From the NCBI GenBank assembly GCA_958447445.1, contig CAUDAE010000008.1, positions 1 to 29,949 on the forward strand: a stretch of 29,949 bases of DNA, in the 5' to 3' direction. Under the pieces are notes generated by a model. That model searched no databases, was not told where the DNA came from, and was given only the letters and a program-made list of their open reading frames with translations. Every line of letters begins with the position of its first letter. Positions within the stretch are counted from its first letter, which is position 1. This DNA comes from an uncultured Collinsella sp. GTDB taxonomy: Bacteria; Actinomycetota; Coriobacteriia; Coriobacteriales; Coriobacteriaceae. Made by a program: the position numbers and the translations under genes. Below, piece after piece: positions 14,775 to 22,198 of this stretch.

Positions 14775-15398
14775 ATGAAATACCAGAAGTCGCGGATATC
14801 CATCAACGAACAAATAGCACTATTGACAGAAAACAAGGGTCTTAAGTGCTCTGATCAAAGCGAACTCGAGCGAGCTTTGGTCGAAGCCAACCACTACAGA
14901 CTGTCGGCCTACTGGTTTCCCTACAAAACCAAATGCAAGTCCGGGATTACCATCTTTCGCGAAGGCACAACATTCGAAACCATCATCTACACGTATGAAT
15001 TTGACCGAGCCCTCCGGCAGTTAATGTTTGATGCGGTCGGCAGTGCGGTCGGCAGAATTGAGATCTACCTCAGAAGCAGAATTGCCTATCTTGCCTCTGA
15101 GGAACGCGGGCCTTTCTGTTACCCAGATGTCGCCATAACGAGGCTCAACTCGGCATGCCCGTCGAGCTCTGCGCCGCGCTGGGATACGCCGCCGTCTTTG
15201 GCAGCGCCACCAACACGCTACTCGCGCCGATCCTCATTGGCTGCGAGATCTTCGGTTTCGGTAATCTGCCGGCGTTCTTCATCGTCTGCGTTGTGGCATA
15301 TCTGTTCAACATGGACAAATCGATCTATGCTCTGCAGGAGCGGGCGTAGAAAGATGTCCAAGCAGGTGGTCTCAACCGGAAACGGCGTCCCACTCTGA
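14775..15398 (+). pseudogene. Truncated Abi_2 (AbiD/AbiF-type) abortive-infection gene
   Basis: The first 118 or so codons match the N-terminal part of Abi_2 family proteins, HEPN-fold RNases in phage defence: SINEQIALL, NHYRLSAYWFPY (39-50), REGTTFETII, YEFDRALRQLM and RIEIYLRSRIAY (94-105). Homology stops near 15120-15130 at GPFCYPD. The frame then continues to 15398, but those residues are only an out-of-frame reading of a ClC channel tail. Full-length members have about 300 residues. The HEPN catalytic motif R-x4-6-H also lacks its His: after Arg100 the sequence is SRIAYLASEE. The ribosome site AGAGG is close to ATG 14775. The gene is almost certainly dead as a toxin. Confidence 0.8.
15128..15349 (+). 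pseudogene. C-terminal remnant of a ClC-family chloride channel gene
   Basis: In the frame of ATG 15155, readable from about 15128, about 70 residues resemble the end of a voltage-gated chloride channel (ClC) protein: HNEAQLGMPVELCAALGYAA, then FGSATNTLLAPILIGCEIFG and two hydrophobic stretches. The N-terminal 80 percent of a normal 400-residue channel is missing, and no start or ribosome site belongs to it. It is joined directly to the truncated abi gene on the same strand, as expected after a deletion or a failed insertion. Confidence 0.7.
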
Positions 15399-15516
15399 GG
15401 CTATATTCCGGGACACGGTTTCCGCTTGGGACGCCATTCGGAAAGCGCATCCCGCTTTAAAACGGAATTCCGGGACGTAGTTTCCGTCTGAGCCTCCATT
15501 CGGAAAGCGTGTCCCG
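15377..15516. repeat. Array of five alternating 16-base modules
   Basis: The module CGGGACACGGTTTCCG occurs, with small changes, at 15409-15424 and 15471-15486 on plus, and inverted at 15377-15392, 15439-15454 and 15501-15516. Start-to-start spacing is 32, 30, 32 and 30 bases. Every neighbouring pair can form a hairpin. It fills the gap between the ClC remnant and the 3' end of the ogt-like gene. Confidence 0.8.
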
Positions 15517-15555
15517 TTCTTTCACGGCGTCCTAGTTATGCAAAGTGCTCGAACG

Positions 15556-16134
15556 TTATTCCTCGTACGCGCCCTCGAGCCGAAGCAGCCACTCCTTGCG
15601 GTCAAGCCCGCCGGCATATCCGTTAAGCGAGCCGTCGGCGGCAACCACGCGATGGCACGGCACAATGATCGAAATAGGAGTCCGCGCGACCGCGGCCCCC
15701 ACGGCACGGGGAGACACAACAGGTGCTTCGTTTCCCGGTACACGATGTCGAGCCGCAACACGCTGGGCGATCTCACCATACGTAGCGACCTCGCCACGCG
15801 GGATAGAAAGCAGCTCAAACCAAACCTCACGCTGAAACGCCGTGCCAATCATATGCAACGGCGGCGTAAACCGAGGCTCCTGCCCCGCAAAATAAGCATT
15901 CAGCCAAGCCCAAGAACGCTCAAGCACCGAAGAAGCCGCGCCATTTGCCGGACTCACCGAAGACATCCCACCGGTACCAGAAACCGCATCGGCGCCTTCA
16001 ACATGTTCGGGATCTTCTTTGAGAAGCGTGGAGCCAAAGTGCTCCTGCCCCTCAAACCAAAGCCCCGTCAAACCGCGGCCATCAGCGGCAAGCAGGATTT
16101 CGCCCAAAGGCGAAGCAAACGTCGTCGTGACCAC
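15556..16134 (-). CDS. ogt: Methylated-DNA--protein-cysteine methyltransferase
   Basis: Repairs O6-alkylguanine by transferring the alkyl group irreversibly to its own cysteine. The active site PCHRV is at 159-163 with Cys160. The preceding helix-turn-helix segment (IPRGEVATYGEIAQRVA, 111-127) and the following GYAGGLDRKEWLLRLEG are typical of the DNA-binding domain. The 192 residues include a longer, poorly conserved linker (about 40-70) in the N-terminal domain. No AraC/Ada regulatory domain is present, so it is the constitutive Ogt type. The start is preceded by AAAGGAG. It may be co-transcribed with the uncertain open frame upstream. Confidence 0.93.
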   Translation of the reverse strand: MVTTTFASPLGEILLAADGRGLTGLWFEGQEHFGSTLLKEDPEHVEGADAVSGTGGMSSVSPANGAASSVLERSWAWLNAYFAGQEPRFTPPLHMIGTAFQREVWFELLSIPRGEVATYGEIAQRVAARHRVPGNEAPVVSPRAVGAAVARTPISIIVPCHRVVAADGSLNGYAGGLDRKEWLLRLEGAYEE

Positions 16135-16146
16135 CAGCGGCTCCTT

Positions 16147-16482
16147 TCAAAACTCCGCAACATAATACCGCGAATTGTGCAGACAACCCCACAGATGCGT
16201 CTGGGCGGGCTCGCAATTGCTTAAGCGAGGCTGTTTTCCCCAATCAAGCGAAGAAGACGCAGGGCTTCGACGCCAGAGAGGTACCTCTATCAGCTGAGCT
16301 CTAATACTTTCCCGAGAAGTGAACGAGTAAAAACGAAGCCCCGGAGCATCCACACCTTTAGCCCAAAAAACCGCAGGATTCACGCTGTAAAACCGCAGGA
16401 AATAGCGGTCAAAATATGCCAATGCTTCGGGGGTCCAAATAAGCTCGTTCACTTCACGGGAAAGTATTAGACCCCGATTCAC
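16147..16482 (-). CDS. Hypothetical protein (uncertain)
   Basis: A 111-codon frame with a GTG start at 16482, ending 12 bases before ogt. The first 60 residues (VNELIWTPEALAYFDRYFLR and on) have a natural-looking composition; the rest is rich in Ser, Arg and Pro and less convincing. There is no clear ribosome site, and I recognise no family. It could be a small real gene in an operon with ogt, or a relic. Confidence 0.3.
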   Translation of the reverse strand: MNRGLILSREVNELIWTPEALAYFDRYFLRFYSVNPAVFWAKGVDAPGLRFYSFTSRESIRAQLIEVPLWRRSPASSSLDWGKQPRLSNCEPAQTHLWGCLHNSRYYVAEF

Positions 16483-16493
16483 CCCAACCCCAA

Positions 16494-16645
16494 AGTCGCC
16501 CCAGGCAGCAGGCGCGACAGCGCCGCGGCTGCCGTCACGACCCCGCAGTCACCCCAGGCAGCAGGCGCAACGCGCCGCAGCTGCCGGCCGCGCCCCACAG
16601 TCCCCAAAGGCGGCAGGCGCAAAGCGCCGAGGCCGCCGCCGGGGC
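16494..16645. repeat. Three tandem units of 52-53 bases
   Basis: Units start at 16494, 16547 and 16599, each beginning AGTC and containing AGGCRGCAGGCGC. In each unit GGCAGC or GGCGGC can pair with a downstream GCTGCC or GCCGCC, so each is a potential hairpin. A partial AGTCACC recurs at 16728. Confidence 0.75.
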
Positions 16646-16738
16646 CAGGGCCCGCAACGGCCACGTGCCCTCACATCAGCCCAGCGGCCCCAGCCAACAA
16701 CGGCCCCATCGCAGGCCGCTCGCAGCCGAGTCACCGCA

Positions 16739-16868
16739 GGCGGGGGCCGGGCTTAGTTTTCAGAACACTCCGCAGACCAGTGTGGCGCCTTGTCCGCGGC
16801 TCCGAAGGAGCAGGGCACGGCGCCCCACAGGGTCGGGGGCGTTCTGAAAACTAAGCCCGGCCCCCGCC
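16739..16868. repeat. Nested inverted repeat N3 (28-bp perfect arms)
   Basis: Outer arms 16739-16766 and 16841-16868 are perfect reverse complements over 28 bases, with ends GGCGGGGGCC and TTTTCAGAAC. An inner hairpin uses TGTGGCGCC (16781-16789) against GGCGCC and CCACA (16819-16829), with a tip stem CTCC (16800-16803) / GGAG (16807-16810). It sits 13 bases beyond the asd stop, so it may terminate asd transcription. Confidence 0.88.
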
Positions 16869-16880
16869 GGACAGGTCACA

Positions 16881-17906
16881 CTACTCGCAGAGCAGCTTAG
16901 CGATCTGGACGGCGTTGGTTGCCGCGCCCTTACGGATTTGGTCGCCGCAGCACCAGAAGGTGATGCCACGCGCGGCCTCGGGGTTCGAGATGTCGCGGCG
17001 TACGCGACCGACCCAAATCAGGTCCTGGTCGGAGGTGTCCATCGGCATGGGGAAGCGGTCGTGCGCATCCTCGGCGCTCATGTCGTCAACTAGCTTGACA
17101 CCCGGAGCGGCAGCCAGCGCGGCACGGGCCTCTTCCACCGTGATGTCGCGCTCGAACTCAAGCGTGATGCTCTCGGAGTGCGAGCGCAGCACGGGCACGC
17201 GCACACAGGTGCAGTTCACGCGCAGCTCGGGCAGATGCATGATCTTGCGGCCCTCGTTTTGCAACTTCATCTCCTCGGAGGTAAAGCCCTCCTCCTTGAC
17301 GCCGCCAATCTGCGGAATCAGGTTGCTCGCGAGCTGGGCGGCAAACGCGCGCGGCTCGGGAATCTCCTCGCCACGGCCCAGGGCGGCCAGCTGAGCCTCG
17401 AGCTCGGCCATACCGGGGGCGCCAGCACCCGAAGCCGCCTGGTACGTCGAGACGATCATGCGCTTCACGCCAGCGAGCTGATGCAGCGGCCACGTGGGAA
17501 CCAGGCCGATGATAGTCGCGCAGTTGGGGTTGGCGATAAGGCCGTGATGCCACTTGATATCGTCGGCATTGATCTCGGGCACGACCAGCGGCACCTCGGG
17601 ATCCATACGGAAGGCATGGCTGTTGTCGACCACGACGGCGCCGCGCTTGACGGCCTCGGGCAGCAGCTCCTTCGCGATATCGTCACCGGCGGCTCCAAGC
17701 ACAATGTCGCAGCCCTCAAAGGCCTCGGGGCAAGCCTCTTCGATCACGATCTGCTCGCCACGGAACTCGACGGTCTTGCCCGCAGAACGCGCGCTCGCCA
17801 GCAGCTTGAGCTTGCCAACCGGGAACTCCTGCTCGTTGAGGCACTCGAGCATCTGGGTGCCCACGGCTCCCGTCGCGCCCAAAATAGCAACCGTGTACTG
17901 TTTCAT
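16881..17906 (-). CDS. asd: Aspartate-semialdehyde dehydrogenase
   Basis: Reduces aspartyl phosphate to aspartate semialdehyde with NADPH, the branch point to lysine, diaminopimelate, threonine and methionine. The 341-residue protein has the nucleotide-binding GATGAVG at 10-16, catalytic Cys129 (NPNCAT) and the later basic/His segment (RVPVLRSHSE). The start at 17906 is chosen over a longer open frame to 17993 because AAAGGGGGAAGC stands immediately upstream and homology starts with KQYTVAILGATG. It lies downstream of lysC on the same strand, but two hairpins in the 173-base gap may separate or attenuate the pair. Confidence 0.96.
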   Translation of the reverse strand: MKQYTVAILGATGAVGTQMLECLNEQEFPVGKLKLLASARSAGKTVEFRGEQIVIEEACPEAFEGCDIVLGAAGDDIAKELLPEAVKRGAVVVDNSHAFRMDPEVPLVVPEINADDIKWHHGLIANPNCATIIGLVPTWPLHQLAGVKRMIVSTYQAASGAGAPGMAELEAQLAALGRGEEIPEPRAFAAQLASNLIPQIGGVKEEGFTSEEMKLQNEGRKIMHLPELRVNCTCVRVPVLRSHSESITLEFERDITVEEARAALAAAPGVKLVDDMSAEDAHDRFPMPMDTSDQDLIWVGRVRRDISNPEAARGITFWCCGDQIRKGAATNAVQIAKLLCE

Positions 17907-17980
17907 GCTTCCCCCTTTAAAGGTTGTGGCTTTTGCCCGCACGCCAAGCAGGCCGATTATTGTTGCCAGTGTATACAAGA

Positions 17981-18007
17981 ACGGGGCGGGCACGAAACCC
18001 GCCCCGT
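17981..18007 (-). terminator. GC-rich hairpin between lysC and asd
   Basis: ACGGGGCGGG (17981-17990) and CCCGCCCCGT (17998-18007) pair perfectly around 7 bases. On minus it is followed by TCTTGTAT, a weak terminator tail. Confidence 0.55.
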
Positions 18008-18038
18008 CGAAACGAAACCGAAACGAAACGCCCCGCCA

Positions 18039-18067
18039 TAGATTTTTGAGGCAAGTCCAAAAATCTA
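18039..18067 (-). terminator. Hairpin just after lysC
   Basis: TAGATTTTTG (18039-18048) and CAAAAATCTA (18058-18067) pair perfectly over 10 bases. On minus the hairpin starts 12 bases past the lysC stop. No T-run lies outside the stem, so it may instead protect the mRNA end. Confidence 0.5.
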
Positions 18068-18079
18068 CTGGGATAGCAG

Positions 18080-19468
18080 CTACTTGTGGAGCGCGACCAG
18101 AGCGGGATCGACCGGCGCGGGAGCCTCCAGATCGGAGACCTTCACAATGCCGTTCTCGTCGGAGAAGGCGCGGTAGATGGTCTGAATCGCCAGGTCGAAG
18201 TCCTTCTCCTCGACACCGATAATGATGTTGATCTCGTCACAGCTCTGCGAGATCATGCGCACACTCACGCCGGCCTGGCCAAGCATACCAAACAGATGGC
18301 CCGAGATACCTGCGCGGCCGCGCAGGTTACGGCCGACGGTAGCGATGAGCGCCAGGCCCTCGACAACCTCGATCTCGAGCGGCTCGACCTCCTGCTGAAT
18401 GTCGCCCACGAGTGAGTACAGTGAATCGTGCACATCCTGCTCCTGTACCACGGCGCCAAAGCGGTCGACACCGGTGGGCATGTGCTCGACGGAAACGTCA
18501 TAACGCTCGAAGACCGAAAGCGCGCGGCGCATAAAGCCGACGCGGGGCTTGGTGCGGTCGCGGGCGACGTTGATGGCGACAAAACCGCGCTTGCCGGTCA
18601 CGCCGGTAATGATGGGCTCTGCCTCGCCCTCGTCAGCCGTCTCGCTAATGATGGTGCCGGGGTCCTGCGGCGCATTGGTGTTCTTGATGACCAGCGGAAT
18701 ACCAGCCTCGCGCACGGGGAACACGGCCTCCTCGTGCAGGACGCTCGCACCCATGTACGAAAGCTCGCGCAGCTCCTCGTAGGTAACACGCGCAATGGGC
18801 TGAGCCTCGGGAACAATACGCGGATCGGCAGAATAGAAGCCCGAGACGTCGGTCCAGTTCTCGTACAGGTCGGCACCCAGGCACTTGGCCAGAATCGAGC
18901 CGGAAATATCGCCGCCGCCACGGTCGAGCAGCTTGATCTGGCCCTCACGCGTCGCGCCGTAGAAACCGGGCATAACAAAGCCGCCCTGCTGACCGTACTC
19001 CTGCACCAGCTCGGAGGTGCGATTCATGCTGAGCGTACCGTCGTGATGGAACGCCACAACCGTCGCGGCGTCCAGGAACGGCAGGCCCAGGTACTCGGCC
19101 ATCAGGCGAGCGGTGAAATACTCGCCGCGGCTCACGAGCTCCTCGGTAGAGTAGCCGCCCGAGCGGGCGCGCTCGGCAAAGGCCGCGAACTCCTCGCGGA
19201 TGGGATAGGTGAGCTCCAGCTCGTCAGCGATATCAAAATAGCGCTGGCCGATGTCCTCGAGCAGTTCCTCGCACGACACGTGATACTTAACGTGCGCGTT
19301 AACCAGGTAGAGCAGGTCGGTCACCTTGGTGTCGCCCTTAAAGCGGCGGCCGCAGGCGGAAACCACCACAAAACGGCGGGCAGGGTCGGCGTCGACGATG
19401 GCCTTGATCTTCTTGAAGTGTTCAGCGTCGGCGACCGACGAGCCGCCAAACTTGGCAATCTTAATCAT
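18080..19468 (-). CDS. lysC: Aspartate kinase
   Basis: Phosphorylates aspartate at the start of the aspartate pathway in the cytoplasm. The 462-residue monofunctional enzyme has KFGGSS at 6-11, SRGEYFTARLMAEYL at 113-127, a glycine-rich RGGGDISGS at 183-191 and NWTDVSGFYSADPRIV at 204-219. Two C-terminal ACT domains follow, about 295-355 and 370-440, the latter with ISQSCDEINIIIGV, for feedback control by lysine and/or threonine. No homoserine dehydrogenase domain is fused. The start at 19468 has AGAAAGG upstream. The gap to the divergent thrC is only 104 bases, too short for a lysine riboswitch. Confidence 0.96.
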   Translation of the reverse strand: MIKIAKFGGSSVADAEHFKKIKAIVDADPARRFVVVSACGRRFKGDTKVTDLLYLVNAHVKYHVSCEELLEDIGQRYFDIADELELTYPIREEFAAFAERARSGGYSTEELVSRGEYFTARLMAEYLGLPFLDAATVVAFHHDGTLSMNRTSELVQEYGQQGGFVMPGFYGATREGQIKLLDRGGGDISGSILAKCLGADLYENWTDVSGFYSADPRIVPEAQPIARVTYEELRELSYMGASVLHEEAVFPVREAGIPLVIKNTNAPQDPGTIISETADEGEAEPIITGVTGKRGFVAINVARDRTKPRVGFMRRALSVFERYDVSVEHMPTGVDRFGAVVQEQDVHDSLYSLVGDIQQEVEPLEIEVVEGLALIATVGRNLRGRAGISGHLFGMLGQAGVSVRMISQSCDEINIIIGVEEKDFDLAIQTIYRAFSDENGIVKVSDLEAPAPVDPALVALHK

Positions 19469-19572
19469 GGGCTTGAGGTTACCTTTCTAAAAAGCCTCTG
19501 CAAACCTATTTTGCGCGCTCTGATACCATGGTTTCACCGATTGGGACCAAGGCATCCGAGGAGCAGTGTTAT

Positions 19573-21090
19573 ATGGGAACTTATCATAGTACACGAGGAC
19601 GCACTTTATCGTGCTCAAGTAAGGTGGCAATCCGTACCGGCATCGCTCCCGACGGGGGTTTGTTTGTCTCGGACGAGCTCGGCACCCAGCAGGTCGATAT
19701 CAGCTCGCTTGCAGATAAATCGTACTTTGAAATCGCTCAAGATGTGTTGGGAATGTTACTGAATGATTACACGGCCGAAGAAATTTCGGCGTGTGTCGAC
19801 GAGGCATACCGCGGCACGTTCGCGAGTGAAGAGGTTACGCCGCTCGTCAAACTCGACGCTGCGCCGGGCGCCGACGCCCCTCAGACCTATGTGATGGAGC
19901 TCTTTGGCGGCCCCACAAGCGCCTTCAAGGACGTCGCCCTGCAGATGCTCCCCCGTCTGATGGCCCGCACTTCCGCCAGGGACGGCGGCGCTGAGCGCAT
20001 CATGATCGTCACCGCCACGTCGGGCGACACGGGCAAGGCCGCGCTCGCCGGTTTTGCCGACGCTCCGGGCACGGGCATCACCGTCTTTTATCCCGAGGGC
20101 AAGGTCAGCCGCGTCCAGAACCTGCAGATGTCCACGCAGGAGGGCGATAACGTCGCCGTCTGCGGCATCCGCGGCAACTTCGACGACGCCCAGAGCGCCG
20201 TCAAGCGCATCTTTGCCGATAAGGAGCTTGCCGAGCGCTTGGAGGCCGCCGGCACGGTGCTTTCGAGCGCCAACTCCATCAACGTCGGCCGCCTGGTACC
20301 GCAGGTCGTCTACTACTTTGCCGCCTATGCGCAGCTGCTGCGCGCCGGCGCCATCGAGGCCGGCGACGCCGTGGAGTTCTGCGTACCGACCGGCAACTTT
20401 GGCGATATCTTGGCCGGCTACTACGCCAAGCGCATGGGTCTGCCCGTCGCCAAGCTCGTCGTGGCGAGCGACAAGAACAACGTGCTTGCCGACTTCCTGA
20501 CCACCGGCGTTTACGACCGTAACCGCCCGTTCTTCACGACCATCTCGCCGTCGATGGACATCCTTATTAGCTCCAACCTGGAGCGCATGCTGTACTTCCT
20601 GTCCAACGGCGACTGCGAGCTCGTTGCCGGCCTTATGGAGCAGCTGGCACAGACTGGTCGCTACGAGGTTCCCGCCGACCTGCTGGCAAAGATTCAGAGC
20701 GTCTTTGGCTGCGGTTGGGCCAGCGAGGACGAGGTCCGCACTGCCATCAAGAGCTGCTGGGATGCGAACGGCTACGTGATCGACCCGCACACCGCTTGCG
20801 GCTATCACGTCTTTGAAAAAGTCGCTCCCGCCGAGGGTGCCAAGGCCCGCGTGCTGCTTTCGACCGCAAGCCCCTACAAGTTCCCGCGCGCCTGCTGCGA
20901 CGCCCTGGGGCTCGACGTTCCCGAGGACGACTTTGAGGCCATGCACGTGCTCGAGCAGGCAACCAACACGGTCGCCCCGGCACAGCTCGCCGAGCTCGAG
21001 TCCAAGCCCGTCCGCTTCGAAGACGTCTGCGACGTCGATGAGATGGCCAGCTACGTAGAGCAGGCTGCAAAAAAGATAGCAACCAACTAA
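19573..21090 (+). CDS. thrC: Threonine synthase
   Basis: PLP-dependent enzyme converting O-phosphohomoserine to threonine. The 505-residue protein fits the longer (about 490-515) class. The N-terminus YHSTRG is typical; the PLP lysine is Lys119 in GPTSAFKD; phosphate-binding TSGDTGKA follows near 138-145, and SANSINVGRL and PTGNFGDILAGYYAKRMG are conserved. ATG at 19573 is chosen over a longer frame from 19528 because GAGGAG lies 9 bases upstream and homology begins at the second residue. It is divergent from lysC and followed by its own terminator and then thrB. Confidence 0.96.
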   Translation: MGTYHSTRGRTLSCSSKVAIRTGIAPDGGLFVSDELGTQQVDISSLADKSYFEIAQDVLGMLLNDYTAEEISACVDEAYRGTFASEEVTPLVKLDAAPGADAPQTYVMELFGGPTSAFKDVALQMLPRLMARTSARDGGAERIMIVTATSGDTGKAALAGFADAPGTGITVFYPEGKVSRVQNLQMSTQEGDNVAVCGIRGNFDDAQSAVKRIFADKELAERLEAAGTVLSSANSINVGRLVPQVVYYFAAYAQLLRAGAIEAGDAVEFCVPTGNFGDILAGYYAKRMGLPVAKLVVASDKNNVLADFLTTGVYDRNRPFFTTISPSMDILISSNLERMLYFLSNGDCELVAGLMEQLAQTGRYEVPADLLAKIQSVFGCGWASEDEVRTAIKSCWDANGYVIDPHTACGYHVFEKVAPAEGAKARVLLSTASPYKFPRACCDALGLDVPEDDFEAMHVLEQATNTVAPAQLAELESKPVRFEDVCDVDEMASYVEQAAKKIATN

Positions 21091-21102
21091 ACCCCTTATA
21101 AG

Positions 21103-21133
21103 GCGCCGGCGAAAGCCGGCGCACCTTCTTTTA
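21103..21133 (+). terminator. Rho-independent terminator of thrC
   Basis: GCGCCGGC (21103-21110) and GCCGGCGC (21115-21122) with a GAAA tetraloop, followed by ACCTTCTTTTATC. Confidence 0.85.
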
Positions 21134-21168
21134 TCAGATACCTACCGGGATGATGACGAACGTGCATA

Positions 21169-21280
21169 GCGTGCCTGGCTGTTTAGTTCGCCGCGAGTTC
21201 CGCACGCAAAGGAAAGCACTTAATGTGCTTTCCGTCTTGCGCAGGACTGCCCGAGCAGCGAACTAAACAGCCAGGCACGC
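21169..21280. repeat. Nested inverted repeat N4 (23-bp perfect arms)
   Basis: Outer arms 21169-21191 and 21258-21280 are perfect over 23 bases (ends GCGTGCCTGG and TTTAGTTCGC). The inner hairpin is GGAAAGCAC (21211-21219) / GTGCTTTCC (21225-21233), flanked by CGCAA (21205-21209) / TTGCG (21237-21241). The right arm ends 3 bases before the thrB ribosome site AGGAGG. Confidence 0.88.
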
Positions 21281-21293
21281 CAGGAGGACTCAC

Positions 21294-22175
21294 ATGATCA
21301 AGATCACCGTCCCAGCAACAAGCGCCAACTTGGGCATTGGCTACGATACCCTCGGCATGGCCGTCAGCCTCTACTCGCACTTTACCTTTGAGCGCGCCGA
21401 CAAGCTCACCATCACGGGCTGCCCCGAGGAGTTCCAAAACGAGAATAACCTGGTCTACGTGAGCTTTGTGGATGCACTGGCCGCATGGGGCGAGCCGGCC
21501 TTCCCCGTCGCCATCGACATTCAGACCGACGTGCCCGTCGCCCGCGGCCTGGGTTCCAGCTCAACCTGCGTCGTCGCTGGCATCATGGCGGCCGCCGCGC
21601 TGACGGGCCACACCGTCGACCGCGCCGAGCTCGTCCGCATTGCCACCGAGGTCGAAGGGCATCCCGATAACGTCGCCCCCGCTATCCTGGGCGGCGCCGT
21701 CTGCTCCTTTACGCCGACCGATTCGCTTCCCCAGTGCCTGCGCTACGAGGTAAGCGATCGCTTGCGTTTTATTACCGTGATTCCGCCCTACGAGGTACAT
21801 ACGAGCGAGGCGCGCAAGGTTGTGCCGCAGGAGATTCCACTCTCCACTGCCGTATGGCAAATGGGCCGCATCGCCGGCATGACGCGCGGCCTGGAAACCG
21901 GCGACCTGGACCTGATTGCCGCCGCTAATGACGACCGCATCCAGGAGCCCTATCGTCGCCGCCTCATCCCCGACTACAACGCCGTGCGCGATACCTGCCT
22001 TAACGGCGGCGCCAAGACCATCTGGATTAGTGGTTCGGGCTCGACCCTCATGGCCGTGACTGACGACACCATCGTGGCAAAGTTCCTGCAGGTCAAGCTG
22101 CGTGAGCAGTTCTCCAAGTGTGACACGCATATTCTGACGTGCGACACCGAGGGCGCTCAAATCGAGTACCTGTAG
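21294..22175 (+). CDS. thrB: Homoserine kinase
   Basis: GHMP-family kinase making O-phosphohomoserine for threonine synthase. The 293-residue protein has the N-terminal substrate motif VPATSANLGIGYDTLG (6-21), the ATP-binding PVARGLGSSSTC (81-92), GHPDNVAPAILGG near 121-133, and the C-terminal KTIWISGSGSTLMAV. AGGAGG precedes the ATG at good distance. It follows thrC on the same strand, but the strong thrC terminator and palindrome N4 lie between, so separate transcription or read-through control is likely. Confidence 0.95.
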   Translation: MIKITVPATSANLGIGYDTLGMAVSLYSHFTFERADKLTITGCPEEFQNENNLVYVSFVDALAAWGEPAFPVAIDIQTDVPVARGLGSSSTCVVAGIMAAAALTGHTVDRAELVRIATEVEGHPDNVAPAILGGAVCSFTPTDSLPQCLRYEVSDRLRFITVIPPYEVHTSEARKVVPQEIPLSTAVWQMGRIAGMTRGLETGDLDLIAAANDDRIQEPYRRRLIPDYNAVRDTCLNGGAKTIWISGSGSTLMAVTDDTIVAKFLQVKLREQFSKCDTHILTCDTEGAQIEYL

Positions 22176-22198
22176 CGCCCTGCCTCATTGCTCTCACC

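Larger units (their letters stand above)
16483..16880. other. 400-base non-coding gap: tandem repeat plus large palindrome
   Basis: Very GC-rich. The left part holds three tandem units (16494 to about 16645) and the right part nested repeat N3 (16739-16868). Minus-strand frames across it give only low-complexity Arg/Ala/Pro peptides. Confidence 0.6.

Noticed and set aside
15155..15349. Stand-alone 64-residue membrane protein
   Set aside because: Its frame extends upstream of the ATG with continuing channel-like sequence, and it lacks a ribosome site. It is better explained as a ClC gene remnant.
15377..15516. CRISPR array
   Set aside because: The modules alternate in orientation and are only 16 bases with 14-16-base gaps; there are no direct repeats with unique spacers and no cas genes.
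16549..16734. Arg/Ala/Pro-rich minus-strand peptides
   Set aside because: They are translations of the tandem GC-rich units, without a start signal.
19469..19572. Lysine riboswitch in front of lysC
   Set aside because: The divergent gap to thrC is only 104 bases, shorter than the lysine riboswitch, with no matching helices seen.
18428..19762. 444-codon plus-strand open frame
   Set aside because: It is antisense to lysC and overlaps thrC; composition is that of a shadow frame.
21169..21293. Threonine attenuator before thrB
   Set aside because: No leader peptide rich in Thr or Ile is present, and the symmetric 23-bp arms do not offer alternative terminator/antiterminator folds.
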